A stretch of DNA of 41,759 nucleotides, taken from positions 1 to 41,759 of the forward strand of contig QKAF01000141.1 in NCBI GenBank assembly GCA_003246455.1. Reading direction: 5' to 3'. Position numbers and translations under genes: made by a program. This stretch comes from Bacteroidota bacterium (GTDB lineage Bacteria; Bacteroidota; Ignavibacteria; SZUA-365). The notes under the pieces are model-generated. The model ran no database searches. It worked only from the letters and a program-made list of their open reading frames with translations, and was not told the DNA's origin. Each line of letters opens with the position of its first letter. Within the stretch, counting starts at the first letter, position 1. Below, one piece after another: positions 1 through 7,789 of this stretch.

Positions 1-1565
1 GAGTAGCGCGTGAATTCACCACCGGTCTTGATTTCATGCGTGCGGCCGATCTGGTGCACGAAGTTGATTTTTCCCTGGATGGAGTTGAAGCGCTCCTTGC
101 CGTAGCTGGAGCCGATCGGGTAACCGTACGGCACGAAACTCGCACCCATCACGGTCATCGGCTGCTCGGGAATGCCATCGCTCAGGAAGTGATAGCCGAA
201 GGCGGCGTTCGCGACCGAGTCACCGTATCCGAAGATGTTGTGCTGCAGATCGGGATCCATCGCGATACCGAAGGTGCCCATGAAACCGAGATACAGTTCA
301 TAGAACGTCGAGTTGCTGAGCAGATGCGTGAACTTGGCGTTGAGGCTGTAGTTCTCGCTCTGGTTCAGACCGGCGCGCTGTTCCGCGAGCTGGGTCGTGA
401 GGCCGGCGCCGTCATGGCTTTCGCTGGTTGCGTAGGAACCGTCGAGGCGTACGTTGATCGGGTTGAGGTCGAAGGTAAGGTTGCCGTTGAGCGTGTAGCT
501 CTGGCTGGCGGCGTTCAGGAAGTACCCGCCCGGGAAACGGTAGTCGACCACCTGGGCGGCGGAACCGAGCCGCGGGTCGAAGATACCCTGCTTCGCCTGC
601 TCTTCGGGAGCGAGGAGCTTCCAGGCGTCCGTCTCACGGAGCAGAGGATCGTATTTGGTCGTCAGGTCGTAATCCTCGCGCCATCCCGAACTCGGGGTGC
701 GGGAGAAGCTGTTCTGGCCTGCGACGAAGAATTTCACCGGGCCGAACAGCGGACCGCCTGCGGTAAGGATGTACGTGCTCGTACCGGTCTTGTAGGTCCC
801 GAGCGTCCGTTCGCCGTAATCCGCCCAGGGGTAGTTGTCCGTGTACGTTTCAAATTCGATGCGGTGCTTGCGGCCGCCGGTACGCGTGGTCGTCGCGATG
901 AGACCACCGTTGGCGCCGCCGAACTCCGCGGAGTAGCCGCCGGCCTGGAGGCTCTGTTCGGCGATGGCGTTGCTGATAACGGAAAGCGAACGACCGCCGT
1001 AGAGCGGGTTGTTCACGGGCATACCGTTGACGACGTATCCGGTGCCGTCAGCGCGGCTGCCGCGGACATAGATGCTGGAGCCGCTTGCAACGACGCCTGC
1101 CTGCAGGGCAGTGATGCCTTCAACACCGCGCACGGGAAGATTCTCGATGTCTTCCTGGGTGACGGTGCTCTTGCTGTTGGTGACATTCTTGTCGACGAGC
1201 GGTTTTTGAGCCACGATCACAACTTCCCCTTCGACCTGGTAGGAATCCGAGGGAAGCTGGATGTCCTTGTCAGTGGTTTCGTTGGAACGCACGAGGACGT
1301 TCTCGATCGTGATCTTTTTGTAGCCTATGTAGCTGGCCGTGATGGTCACCTTGCCGATAGGCACATTGAGTACAACGAAGCCGCCGTTGGCATCCGTTGC
1401 GGCGCCACGTGACGTGCCGCCCGAGTTCACAATCACGTTCGCTCCGATCAGCGGTTCTCCGTTTTCGAGATCCGTGACCTTGCCGGACACCTTACCGGTC
1501 TGCGCGAAGGCAATGGCCGGGAAGAGCAGCAATGGAAGCAGAACGAGCAGTAGCTTTTTTTGCAT
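1..1565 (-). CDS. TonB-dependent outer-membrane receptor (N-terminal 521 residues, truncated by window edge)
   Basis: The frame starts at ATG 1565, five bases after a GGAGG box, and stays open to base 1, so the C-terminus lies outside the window. The protein begins with a signal peptide ending AFAQ (about residue 22). Next comes a carboxypeptidase-regulatory-like beta-sandwich (about 24-105; motifs GKVSGKVTDLENGEPLIGANV and ASYIGYKK). A TonB plug follows (about 115-230; ENLPVRGVEGITALQ, YVRGSRADGTGYVVNGMPV). The remaining residues look like barrel strands (HEIKTGGEFTRYS near the window edge). Such receptors use TonB-ExbBD energy to import large substrates across the outer membrane. The regulatory-domain fusion is typical of Bacteroidota and relatives. 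The substrate cannot be told. No SusD partner is visible on the side that can be seen. Confidence 0.93.
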   Translation of the reverse strand, partial: MQKKLLLVLLPLLLFPAIAFAQTGKVSGKVTDLENGEPLIGANVIVNSGGTSRGAATDANGGFVVLNVPIGKVTITASYIGYKKITIENVLVRSNETTDKDIQLPSDSYQVEGEVVIVAQKPLVDKNVTNSKSTVTQEDIENLPVRGVEGITALQAGVVASGSSIYVRGSRADGTGYVVNGMPVNNPLYGGRSLSVISNAIAEQSLQAGGYSAEFGGANGGLIATTTRTGGRKHRIEFETYTDNYPWADYGERTLGTYKTGTSTYILTAGGPLFGPVKFFVAGQNSFSRTPSSGWREDYDLTTKYDPLLRETDAWKLLAPEEQAKQGIFDPRLGSAAQVVDYRFPGGYFLNAASQSYTLNGNLTFDLNPINVRLDGSYATSESHDGAGLTTQLAEQRAGLNQSENYSLNAKFTHLLSNSTFYELYLGFMGTFGIAMDPDLQHNIFGYGDSVANAAFGYHFLSDGIPEQPMTVMGASFVPYGYPIGSSYGKERFNSIQGKINFVHQIGRTHEIKTGGEFTRY

Positions 1566-2155
1566 ACGAGCCTCCAATGGGTTAAAAGCTATAGAAATTC
1601 GTAAAGCTCAGTTTCATCGAGAGTAGCGAGATCATGCGAAACAGCTGCATGAGGGGTAAAAAGACCGGACAGAACGGAGGTCGTTCTGCCACGGTAGACA
1701 CGAATTCATGGAAATCGTTACGTCCACCGGAGCATCTGGCCGAGCAGCGCGCAAGCCGCACCGCTGCGTCGACGTACAATTCAATGGGTAATGCTCGCGA
1801 GAGGGGGAAAAAACGCTCACAAATCCTGCATTCGTACCTGTGAATCAATGGTGGCAGTGACCGAGGGCGGGACGCGCAAACCTGCGAAAATCCCGCGAAA
1901 AAACACCGTAAATGACTCGTCGGGTCAGCGAGTCAGATTATCGTTATAATATCAGATTTTCCAATCTGTTTTCCAAGCCGTCAATTCGCCGTTGCGGGAA
2001 GTTTTTCACGAATTCTGAGAACCGGGGCCGGAAGGGACTATAACGTCAAAGTAATAAAGAATTTGATGTTATCATAGCAGAGAGCGCGACTGCAGATTTC
2101 ATGCGGATTTTGTATGTTCCGTTCTGGACGTCTGTACTCCGATAAAGGTCCTACG
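1566..2155. other. 590-bp divergent intergenic region between TonB receptor and cstA
   Basis: Neither strand holds a convincing gene: the short open frames are arginine-, serine- and cysteine-rich and have no family resemblance. The right half (about 1890-2110) is clearly more AT-rich than the flanking genes, as expected for a promoter region. It contains a hairpin at 1670-1688 (arms CAGAACG/CGTTCTG), an inverted repeat at 1953-1968 (CAGATT/AATCTG) and a long-armed inverted repeat at 2040-2072. Promoters for both divergent genes should lie here, but I cannot place them precisely. Confidence 0.6.
2040..2072. promoter_or_regulatory. Long-armed inverted repeat upstream of cstA (candidate operator)
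   Basis: The arms are ATAACGTCAAA (2040-2050) and TTTGATGTTAT (2062-2072). They match at 10 of 11 positions and are separated by 11 bases. The repeat lies about 84 bases before the cstA start codon and has no T-run, so it does not look like a terminator. Its symmetry fits a dimeric regulator binding site. The regulator is unknown. Confidence 0.4.
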
Positions 2156-3901
2156 ATGAATGCTCTCCTGATCATGCTGCTTTCGTTCTCGGGTTACCTC
2201 CTGATGTATCGTCTCTACGGCAGGTATATCGGCCGGCGGATTTTCGCCATCACCGACGAGAATATCGCCCCGTCGGTGGAACTGGAGGACGGCGTGGACT
2301 ATGTCCCCACCCGGAAAGAGATCATATTCGGACATCATTTCACGTCCATCGCGGGAACGGGCCCCATCGTCGGCCCGGCCATCGCCATCATCTGGGGCTG
2401 GATCCCGGCCCTCCTGTGGGTATTCGTCGGAAGCATCATGATGGGTGCGGTGCACGACCTCGGCGCGCTGATCATCTCCATGCGCAACAAGGGCAAGTCG
2501 ATCTCGGATTACACCGCCAAGTATATCAACGGGCGCTCGCGCATCTTCTTTTTCATCATCGTGTTTCTCGAACTCTGGATCGTCATCGCCATTTTCGGCA
2601 TGGTCATCGCCATCATTTTCAGCATGTTCCCCACCTCGGTCGTGCCGGTGTGGCTGCAGATTCCGATTGCCGTCGCTCTCGGGGTGCTTCTCTACAAGCG
2701 CGGCGGGAATTTCGGCCTCTGGTCGCTTGTCGCCGTACTCCTGATGTACGCCACGATCGTGCTTGGCGCGTTCCTGCCTCTTGAGATGCCCACGGTGCTC
2801 GGCGTCCCCGCGACGGGCGTATGGACGATCATTCTCCTCATCTACGCCTTCGTCGCTTCCGTTCTTCCGGTTACCGTCCTCCTCCAGCCGCGCGACTTCA
2901 TCAACGCCTATCAGCTCGTGATCGCCATGCTGCTGCTCACCGTCGGAGTCCTTTTCTCGGCGTTTTCCGGAAACCTGACGATCGTCGCACCGGCCTTCCA
3001 GGCTGCCCCCGCCGAGGCGCCCCCGCTCTGGCCCTTCCTCTTCATAACGATCGCGTGCGGCGCGATCTCGGGGTTCCATGCGCTGGTGTCATCCGGGACC
3101 TCGGCCAAACAGGTCCGCAGGGAAAGCGACTCCCTGTTCGTCGGTTATGGTTCCATGCTCGTCGAAGGCGCGCTCGCCACGCTGGTGATCCTCGCAGTCG
3201 CCGCGGGAATCGGCATGGGCTACACCAGCGCGAGCGGCGAGTACCTGACCGGCGTCGCGGCGTGGACACAGCAGTATTCATCCTGGGCTGCGGCCTCCGG
3301 AATGGGCTCGAAGATCACGGCCTTCGTCAACGGGGCGTCGAACATGATCGCCGCAACCGGCGTCCCGCGCGAAATCGCGGTCGTCATCATGGGCGTGTTC
3401 GTCGCGTCATTCGCCGGCACCACCCTCGACACCGCGACGCGCATTCAGCGGTACATCGTCACCGAGCTGTTCACGGAACTCCGCCTGAACGTCTTCCAGA
3501 ACCGCTACATCGCAACGGGGTTTGTGGTCGTCACCGCAGCGCTCCTGGCCTTCGCTTCCGGTGCGAACGGCGCAGGCGCGCTCAGTCTCTGGCCGCTCTT
3601 CGGGGCCGTGAATCAGACGCTTGCCGCGCTTGCGCTGATCATCGTCACGCTGTATCTCAGACGGGACGGCGGAATGAAGTGGGTGTATGCGGGCATTCCC
3701 GCGGCGTTCATGAGCGTCATGACCATCTGGGCGGCGGTGCTCAATCAGGTGGAGTACGGCGGCTCCCACAACATTCTCCTGCAGGTGATCAACGCGGCGA
3801 TCATCCTCATCGTCCTGTGGGTGACGGTGGAGGGACTTCTGCAGTTCTTTCGCCCGGTCCCTGAACGGGCGGTCGCCGCAGAGCATGGCGGGGACGCATG
3901 A
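2156..3901 (+). CDS. cstA: CstA-family carbon starvation transporter
   Basis: This 581-residue protein consists almost entirely of transmembrane helices. Family motifs visible include the GHHFTSIAGTGPIVGPA stretch near residue 65, WGWIPALLWVFVGSIMMGAVHD just after it, GFHALVSSGTSAKQV in the middle, and FAGTTLDTATRIQRY with SLWPLFGAVNQ toward the end. CstA/BtsT proteins are inner-membrane importers for peptides or pyruvate that are induced when carbon runs low. The length matches the short CstA subgroup rather than the roughly 700-residue Escherichia coli proteins. ATG 2156 was chosen because AAAGG sits seven bases upstream; an in-frame ATG at 2114 lacks this. The stop overlaps the next start by four bases, so the downstream genes are probably translationally coupled to it. 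Confidence 0.93.
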   Translation: MNALLIMLLSFSGYLLMYRLYGRYIGRRIFAITDENIAPSVELEDGVDYVPTRKEIIFGHHFTSIAGTGPIVGPAIAIIWGWIPALLWVFVGSIMMGAVHDLGALIISMRNKGKSISDYTAKYINGRSRIFFFIIVFLELWIVIAIFGMVIAIIFSMFPTSVVPVWLQIPIAVALGVLLYKRGGNFGLWSLVAVLLMYATIVLGAFLPLEMPTVLGVPATGVWTIILLIYAFVASVLPVTVLLQPRDFINAYQLVIAMLLLTVGVLFSAFSGNLTIVAPAFQAAPAEAPPLWPFLFITIACGAISGFHALVSSGTSAKQVRRESDSLFVGYGSMLVEGALATLVILAVAAGIGMGYTSASGEYLTGVAAWTQQYSSWAAASGMGSKITAFVNGASNMIAATGVPREIAVVIMGVFVASFAGTTLDTATRIQRYIVTELFTELRLNVFQNRYIATGFVVVTAALLAFASGANGAGALSLWPLFGAVNQTLAALALIIVTLYLRRDGGMKWVYAGIPAAFMSVMTIWAAVLNQVEYGGSHNILLQVINAAIILIVLWVTVEGLLQFFRPVPERAVAAEHGGDA

Positions 3902-4371
3902 GCGGCCCTGATCGTGACACCGCGCTGGAGCAGCTGCGGGTGCATCTTCGGAAGCGCTTTCTCATCCTGCTGCTTCCCCCGGGGCTCGTGCTCGGCGGAC
4001 TCGAAGCCGCGCGCGCCGGCGGCGCTTTCACCAGCCTGCCGTACGTCGATCATCCCACGTGGGATGTGGTGCTGTTCGTCCTGGCCGCCTTCTTTTCCGT
4101 CGCCCTCCCCCTGCTCTATCGCATGCTCTTCGCCAATGCCCATCGCGACAAGACCGCGGTCGCCTTTTCCGCGTTCTACCGCTTCGAAAACAACAGCATG
4201 GTCGCCGCGCTCTTCACGCTGTGGATCGCGGTCGGCGCGTCGCTCATCGCGGTATCGGAACTCCACATGGCGGGGATTTTCATTCTCTCGCTCTACGCCT
4301 GCTACGTGTTTTACCCCTCCCGCCGCCGGCTCAATGCCGACGCGCGGGTATTTCGCGCAGGCAGGACATGA
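3898..4371 (+). CDS. Four-helix membrane protein of the cstA operon, unknown function
   Basis: This 157-residue protein has four likely membrane helices at about residues 21-37, 55-76, 100-119 and 122-140. A charged segment containing AHRDKTAVAF and YRFENNS lies between helices 2 and 3, and the tail is basic (PSRRRLN). I do not recognise a named family. It overlaps cstA and the following gene by four bases each (ATGA), so all three are almost certainly made from one mRNA. By position it could be an accessory subunit of the CstA transporter or a membrane anchor for the downstream ATPase; both ideas are inference. Confidence 0.8.
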   Translation: MSGPDRDTALEQLRVHLRKRFLILLLPPGLVLGGLEAARAGGAFTSLPYVDHPTWDVVLFVLAAFFSVALPLLYRMLFANAHRDKTAVAFSAFYRFENNSMVAALFTLWIAVGASLIAVSELHMAGIFILSLYACYVFYPSRRRLNADARVFRAGRT

Positions 4372-4637
4372 GCGCCGGCTGGCGCGGATGGTTCGGACTG
4401 CTCTCGGAGGTGCATCGCGCCCGTGCGGTGGATACACTGGAATGGGAGCTGCAGGAACTGCGGCAGATTTTCGCGCTGCTGCTGCTCGGACATGGCGTCG
4501 GCCTTCCCGCACCGCCGGCGGATCTGACGCTGTCGCTGCTTCCCGACCTCGAGGAGGAACTCCGCATGCTCCTTACCCATCTCGACACGGCACAGTCGCC
4601 GCTCTCACGCCTGTTCTCGTCCCTGCCGGTGGACTGA
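4368..4637 (+). CDS. Small soluble protein between cstA and ArsA-type ATPase (cory-CC-star-like)
   Basis: This is an 89-residue, helix-rich, acidic protein. Its start ATG overlaps the preceding stop by four bases. The core (LRQIFALLLLGHGVGLPAPP, then LTLSLLPDLEEELRMLL and AQSPLSRLF) resembles, from memory, small proteins known as cory-CC-star that neighbour ArsA/Get3-like ATPases. Members I recall end in two cysteines followed by the stop, whereas this one ends in SSLPVD and has no cysteine at all. The family call is therefore tentative. Its constant company with the ATPase suggests a partner or substrate adaptor. Confidence 0.6.
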   Translation: MSAGWRGWFGLLSEVHRARAVDTLEWELQELRQIFALLLLGHGVGLPAPPADLTLSLLPDLEEELRMLLTHLDTAQSPLSRLFSSLPVD

Positions 4638-4671
4638 GGCAGATCAGTGCATCCCCGCTCCGCCATATCGC

Positions 4672-5580
4672 TTGACTGCTGAGTTGCCGCGTGCACTTTT
4701 CCATATCGGCAAGGGCGGCGTGGGGAAATCCACGCTCTCGGCCCTTACCGCCATGGCCCATGCACGCGACGGACGGCGCGTCCTGCTTCTCTCGCTCGAT
4801 CCCGCGCACAACCAGTCGGATATTTTCGGACAGCGTTTCGACGACCGTGCCCGCGAAGCACTGCCCGGTCTCCGCGTACGGGAACCGGATATCGACACAT
4901 GGATCGCCGGCTATCTCGAAGACGTGCAGAAGCGCATGCGGGAGAATTACTCCTACCTGACGGCACTGAACCTCGATCACTATTTCCGTGTGCTGCGGCA
5001 TTCTCCCGGACTCGAGGAATTCGCCCTGCGCGCCATCTATCTCGATGCGCTGCGATCGCATGCGGACTGCGACATCATGGTGGTGGATATGCCCCCGACG
5101 GCGCTGGCGCTCCGTTTCTTTGCATCCCCGACTGTCTCCGGCGTGTGGACCGACGAGCTGCTGCGCCTGCGGAATACCATAAAGGAGAAGCAGGAAATCA
5201 TCACGCGCATCCGCTTCGGGAAAAAGGAATTCGATCAGGATCGGGTTCTCCGCCGGCTCGAGGAAGAACGCGATGCGAATGCGATGCTTCGCGCGCATTT
5301 CGCCGATCCTGCCGCTGCGGGCGTCACCGTCGTGGTGAATCCCGACCGGCTCTCCTGGATGGAATCCGTCCGCATCCTCTCTTCCCTGTCCGCCCTCGCC
5401 ATCACACCCCGGCGTCTTGCGGTCAACAAATGCAGCGAGGAAACGGATCTCTCCGCAATGCCTGCGGAACTGCAGCGCCTGCCGCGGATTCTCCTCCCTG
5501 CAACGGATCAGCCGCTGCTCGGGACGGAAGCCCTCGCCCAATACCTCGAGCGGGAACGGCTCGATTACCTCTCCGAATAG
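4672..5580 (+). CDS. ArsA/Get3-family (TRC40-like) ATPase
   Basis: This 302-residue soluble ATPase carries the deviant Walker A motif GKGGVGKST (residues 13-21, signature Lys14). It also has the LSLDPAHNQSDIFG switch region (about 40-52) and a VVDMPPTALALRFF segment equivalent to the Get3/ArsA switch-II region. It has one ATPase domain, unlike the duplicated ArsA of arsenite pumps, and no arsenite genes are nearby. TTG 4672 is the only start placed suitably before the P-loop, and no Shine-Dalgarno match is visible. The gap from the upstream stop is 34 bases. By analogy it could load tail-anchored or other membrane proteins, or energise the adjacent transporter; the context favours a role tied to CstA. 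The 3' end overlaps the convergent lipoprotein gene by 16 bases. Confidence 0.88.
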   Translation: MTAELPRALFHIGKGGVGKSTLSALTAMAHARDGRRVLLLSLDPAHNQSDIFGQRFDDRAREALPGLRVREPDIDTWIAGYLEDVQKRMRENYSYLTALNLDHYFRVLRHSPGLEEFALRAIYLDALRSHADCDIMVVDMPPTALALRFFASPTVSGVWTDELLRLRNTIKEKQEIITRIRFGKKEFDQDRVLRRLEEERDANAMLRAHFADPAAAGVTVVVNPDRLSWMESVRILSSLSALAITPRRLAVNKCSEETDLSAMPAELQRLPRILLPATDQPLLGTEALAQYLERERLDYLSE

Positions 5581-6404
5581 AAGTACCGCGTAAGCGTCCC
5601 GTGCTTTTTCCCTTCATCGCTGATGAGCATGTCTCCGTTCGGAAGAAACGCCAGTCCTTCAGGCTGTGGGTGCAGCGCGGGATCCAGGCGGCGCGCGCCG
5701 CGGAAATTGCCGTTCGCATCGACCTCGACGAGGCTGCATCCCACCGACGCCAGGATGAAAAAGGTTTTCCGCAGCGGGTGCCATGCGATCGCGGAGGGCT
5801 TGAATGATCTGCCGTGGATGAACGGACGAAGCCGTTTCTCATCCAGCAGGAACCGGGGATGCATGTCCATACGCCCTGCGGCCGGATGAAACGCGTAGAC
5901 GGCCCGTTTGCCTGAATACCCGCGTCCCGGCGATCCCTTGCATGCCATGAGAAGATTTCCTGTGGCCGGATCGAGGCACAGCCCTTCGACGTCGTTGTTC
6001 CTGCCGAGAGGCGTGTTGAGGATGTTGTACTCGACTCGCCCGCCGTCCGCGCCCTCGCGGAAGACATAGAGCCGGCCGTCGCTGGTCAGGAGGTAAAGCA
6101 GGTCCCCGGCCGCGGCAATATCCTCGAAGTCCTCCGTGACCGTTGTACGCCCGAGTTTGAAGCGTGAAAGGATGCTGCCGGTCATCGCATCCAGGCGGTA
6201 GACGACGCCTTTTTCGTCATCATGCGCGAGGAGGTGGCCGCCCGGAGTGACCGTCAGCCCCGAGATTTCTCGCAGCAGTCGGTTGAGTTCCACCTGATGA
6301 TGCCCCTTTCTGCCGAAATCATACCCCGAAATATCGTTCTGCGCCGCACTGTCGCATGCGGGGAGCAGAAGAAACGCCAGCAGCATCGAAAGGGTGATCT
6401 TCAT
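5565..6404 (-). CDS. Lipoprotein with SdiA-regulated/phytase-like beta-propeller
   Basis: This 279-residue protein begins MKITLSML and has a lipobox LLPAC (Cys17), so it should be a lipidated envelope protein. The rest shows beta-propeller-like blades: ISGLTVTPGGHLLAHDDEKG, then EDFEDIAAAGDLLYLLTSDGR, NNDVEGLCLDPATGNLLMACKG and HPQPEGLAFLPNGDMLISDEG. The spacing of the D-E/EG motifs is that of the SdiA-regulated (YjiK) family, whose function is poorly known; some relatives are annotated as phytase-like esterases. ATG 6404 was chosen because a CGGAG box lies six bases upstream. A longer reading of the frame would run into the 9-bp tandem repeat and is rejected. It is divergent from mdh. Confidence 0.75.
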   Translation of the reverse strand: MKITLSMLLAFLLLPACDSAAQNDISGYDFGRKGHHQVELNRLLREISGLTVTPGGHLLAHDDEKGVVYRLDAMTGSILSRFKLGRTTVTEDFEDIAAAGDLLYLLTSDGRLYVFREGADGGRVEYNILNTPLGRNNDVEGLCLDPATGNLLMACKGSPGRGYSGKRAVYAFHPAAGRMDMHPRFLLDEKRLRPFIHGRSFKPSAIAWHPLRKTFFILASVGCSLVEVDANGNFRGARRLDPALHPQPEGLAFLPNGDMLISDEGKKHGTLTRYFYSER

Positions 6405-6460
6405 GGGCATCTCCGTTGGAAAATCATGGCACTCCTTCGAATGTAACATTTTCTCAACGC

Positions 6461-6590
6461 TTCCGCCCCTTCCGCCCCTTCCGCTCCTTCCGCCCCTTCC
6501 GCCCCTTCCGCTCCTTCCGCCCCTTCCGCCCCTTCCGCCCCTTCCGCCCCTTCCGCTCCTTCCGCCCCTTCCGCTCCTTCCGCTCCTTCC
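6461..6590. repeat. 9-bp tandem repeat (minisatellite), 14 full copies
   Basis: The unit is TTCCGCCCC or its variant TTCCGCTCC. Fourteen full units run head to tail without interruption from 6461 to 6586, followed by a partial TTCC. Writing C for the CCCC variant and T for the CTCC variant, the order is C C T C C T C C C C T C T T. One strand is pure pyrimidine apart from one G per unit. The array sits in the divergent intergenic region of the lipoprotein gene and mdh (6405-6702). Because the unit is a multiple of three, it keeps spurious frames open on both strands. Copy number may vary between strains by slippage. Confidence 0.95.
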
Positions 6591-6702
6591 AATTTCCGTC
6601 ATCGCGCTCTTGAATTTCAGAAAAAATCTCAGTAGCATGAAAATCAGTATTCCATAACTCATTGTCCACCCATCCACTGTCACGCGATAAGAGGAACACA
6701 CT

Positions 6703-7683
6703 ATGCCCAACACTGTTCATGTCGCAGTCACCGGAGCCGCAGGCGCCATTGGCTACGCCATCCTCCCCCGCATCGCTTCCGGCCAGATGTTTGGCCCCGA
6801 TACGAAAGTCGCACTTCACCTGCTGGAACTCCCGCAGGCAATCTCGGCGCTCGAAGGCGTCGTCATGGAACTCAACGACTGCGCATTCCCGCTGCTCGAG
6901 AGCATCAACGTTTCCGACTCGGCCGACGTCGCTTTTGAAGGCGTCAACTGGGCGCTGCTGATCGGTTCCAAACCCCGTACGAAGGGAATGGAACGCAACG
7001 ATCTGATCCGTGAAAACGGACCGATTTTCGTCGGCCAGGGTAAGGCCCTGCTCAAAGGCGCCTCGGACGTCCGCGCCGTCGTCGTGGGAAACCCGTGCAA
7101 CACCAACGCCCTCATCGCCATGTCGAATGCGAAGGATCTTCCGCGCAATCGTTTCTCGGCGATGACGCGTCTCGATCAGAACCGCGCCATGGCGCAGCTC
7201 GCAGGCAAGGCCGGCGTCGGCGTCAGCGCTGTCACGAACGTCACCATCTGGGGAAATCACTCCAATACGCAGTATCCTGACACGGAAAATGCGAAGATCA
7301 ACGGACAGCCGGTCTCCGCGGTCATCTCCGACAGCGAGTGGCTTCAGGGCGACATGATCAAGAAGGTGCAGAATCGCGGCGCCGAAATCATCGCGGCCCG
7401 CGGTTCCTCTTCTGCCTTCTCGGCAGCGAACGCCGCCATCGATCACGTGCGCAGCCTGATCGAGAAGACGCCCGACGGCAACTGGTACTCCGCCGCTGTC
7501 CCAAGCGACGGCAGCTACGGCGTCGAGGAAGGCCTGCTCTTCTCCTTCCCGCTCGTCAGTGACGGCGCGGGCGGCTACAGCATCATTCAGGGACTTCCCT
7601 TCAGCGATTTCGCCAAGGAGAAATTCGCAAAGACCCTCGCGGAACTTCAGATGGAACGCGACGTCGTCAAGGATCTTCTCTGA
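6703..7683 (+). CDS. mdh: Malate dehydrogenase (type 2, NAD-dependent)
   Basis: This 326-residue enzyme interconverts malate and oxaloacetate in the TCA cycle. The Rossmann motif is GAAGAIG (11-17). The active site is complete: Arg92 and Arg98 on the mobile loop ([10 protein letters not shown]), Asp158 and Arg161 (TRLDQNR), and His186 (GNHSNT). NAD contacts fall in [11 protein letters not shown] (127-136). These positions coincide with the cytosolic-type (MDH2 class) enzymes rather than the lactate-dehydrogenase-like malate dehydrogenases. AAGAGGAA precedes ATG 6703 by about six bases. It is monocistronic: divergent from the lipoprotein gene and followed by a strong terminator. Confidence 0.97.
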   Translation: MPNTVHVAVTGAAGAIGYAILPRIASGQMFGPDTKVALHLLELPQAISALEGVVMELNDCAFPLLESINVSDSADVAFEGVNWALLIGSKPRTKGMERNDLIRENGPIFVGQGKALLKGASDVRAVVVGNPCNTNALIAMSNAKDLPRNRFSAMTRLDQNRAMAQLAGKAGVGVSAVTNVTIWGNHSNTQYPDTENAKINGQPVSAVISDSEWLQGDMIKKVQNRGAEIIAARGSSSAFSAANAAIDHVRSLIEKTPDGNWYSAAVPSDGSYGVEEGLLFSFPLVSDGAGGYSIIQGLPFSDFAKEKFAKTLAELQMERDVVKDLL

Positions 7684-7708
7684 GCTTCAGCCCCGGCAGT
7701 ATATGCAG

Positions 7709-7740
7709 ACGGCGTCCTCCATGGGACGCCGTTTTTCTTT
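7709..7740 (+). terminator. Rho-independent terminator of mdh
   Basis: A perfect 9-bp stem (ACGGCGTCC at 7709-7717 with GGACGCCGT at 7724-7732) and a six-base loop run straight into TTTTTCTTTC. It starts 25 bases after the mdh stop and protects the convergent mnmA transcript. Confidence 0.93.
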
Positions 7741-7789
7741 CGCGCGAAATGCGAGAGACATCGACAGGCGGGATCTCGCTTCCCTCCGA

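Noticed and set aside
36-1412. Long plus-strand open frame opposite the TonB receptor
   Set aside because: It mirrors the receptor gene; its protein is valine-, glutamate- and arginine-rich without motifs, while the minus strand reads as a clear TonB receptor.
1582-1848. Small minus-strand frame (88 residues) between TonB receptor and cstA
   Set aside because: No ribosome-binding site, no family resemblance, and arginine/cysteine-rich composition; it overlaps the receptor leader.
6461-6590. Possible CRISPR array
   Set aside because: Units are 9 bp and contiguous with no spacers, and no cas genes are nearby.
6394-6713. Proteins made of GRSGRGGR, FRPFRPFRS or PLPPLPPL repeats
   Set aside because: They are produced by the 9-bp tandem repeat being open in all frames; the lipoprotein gene starts after the repeat at 6404.
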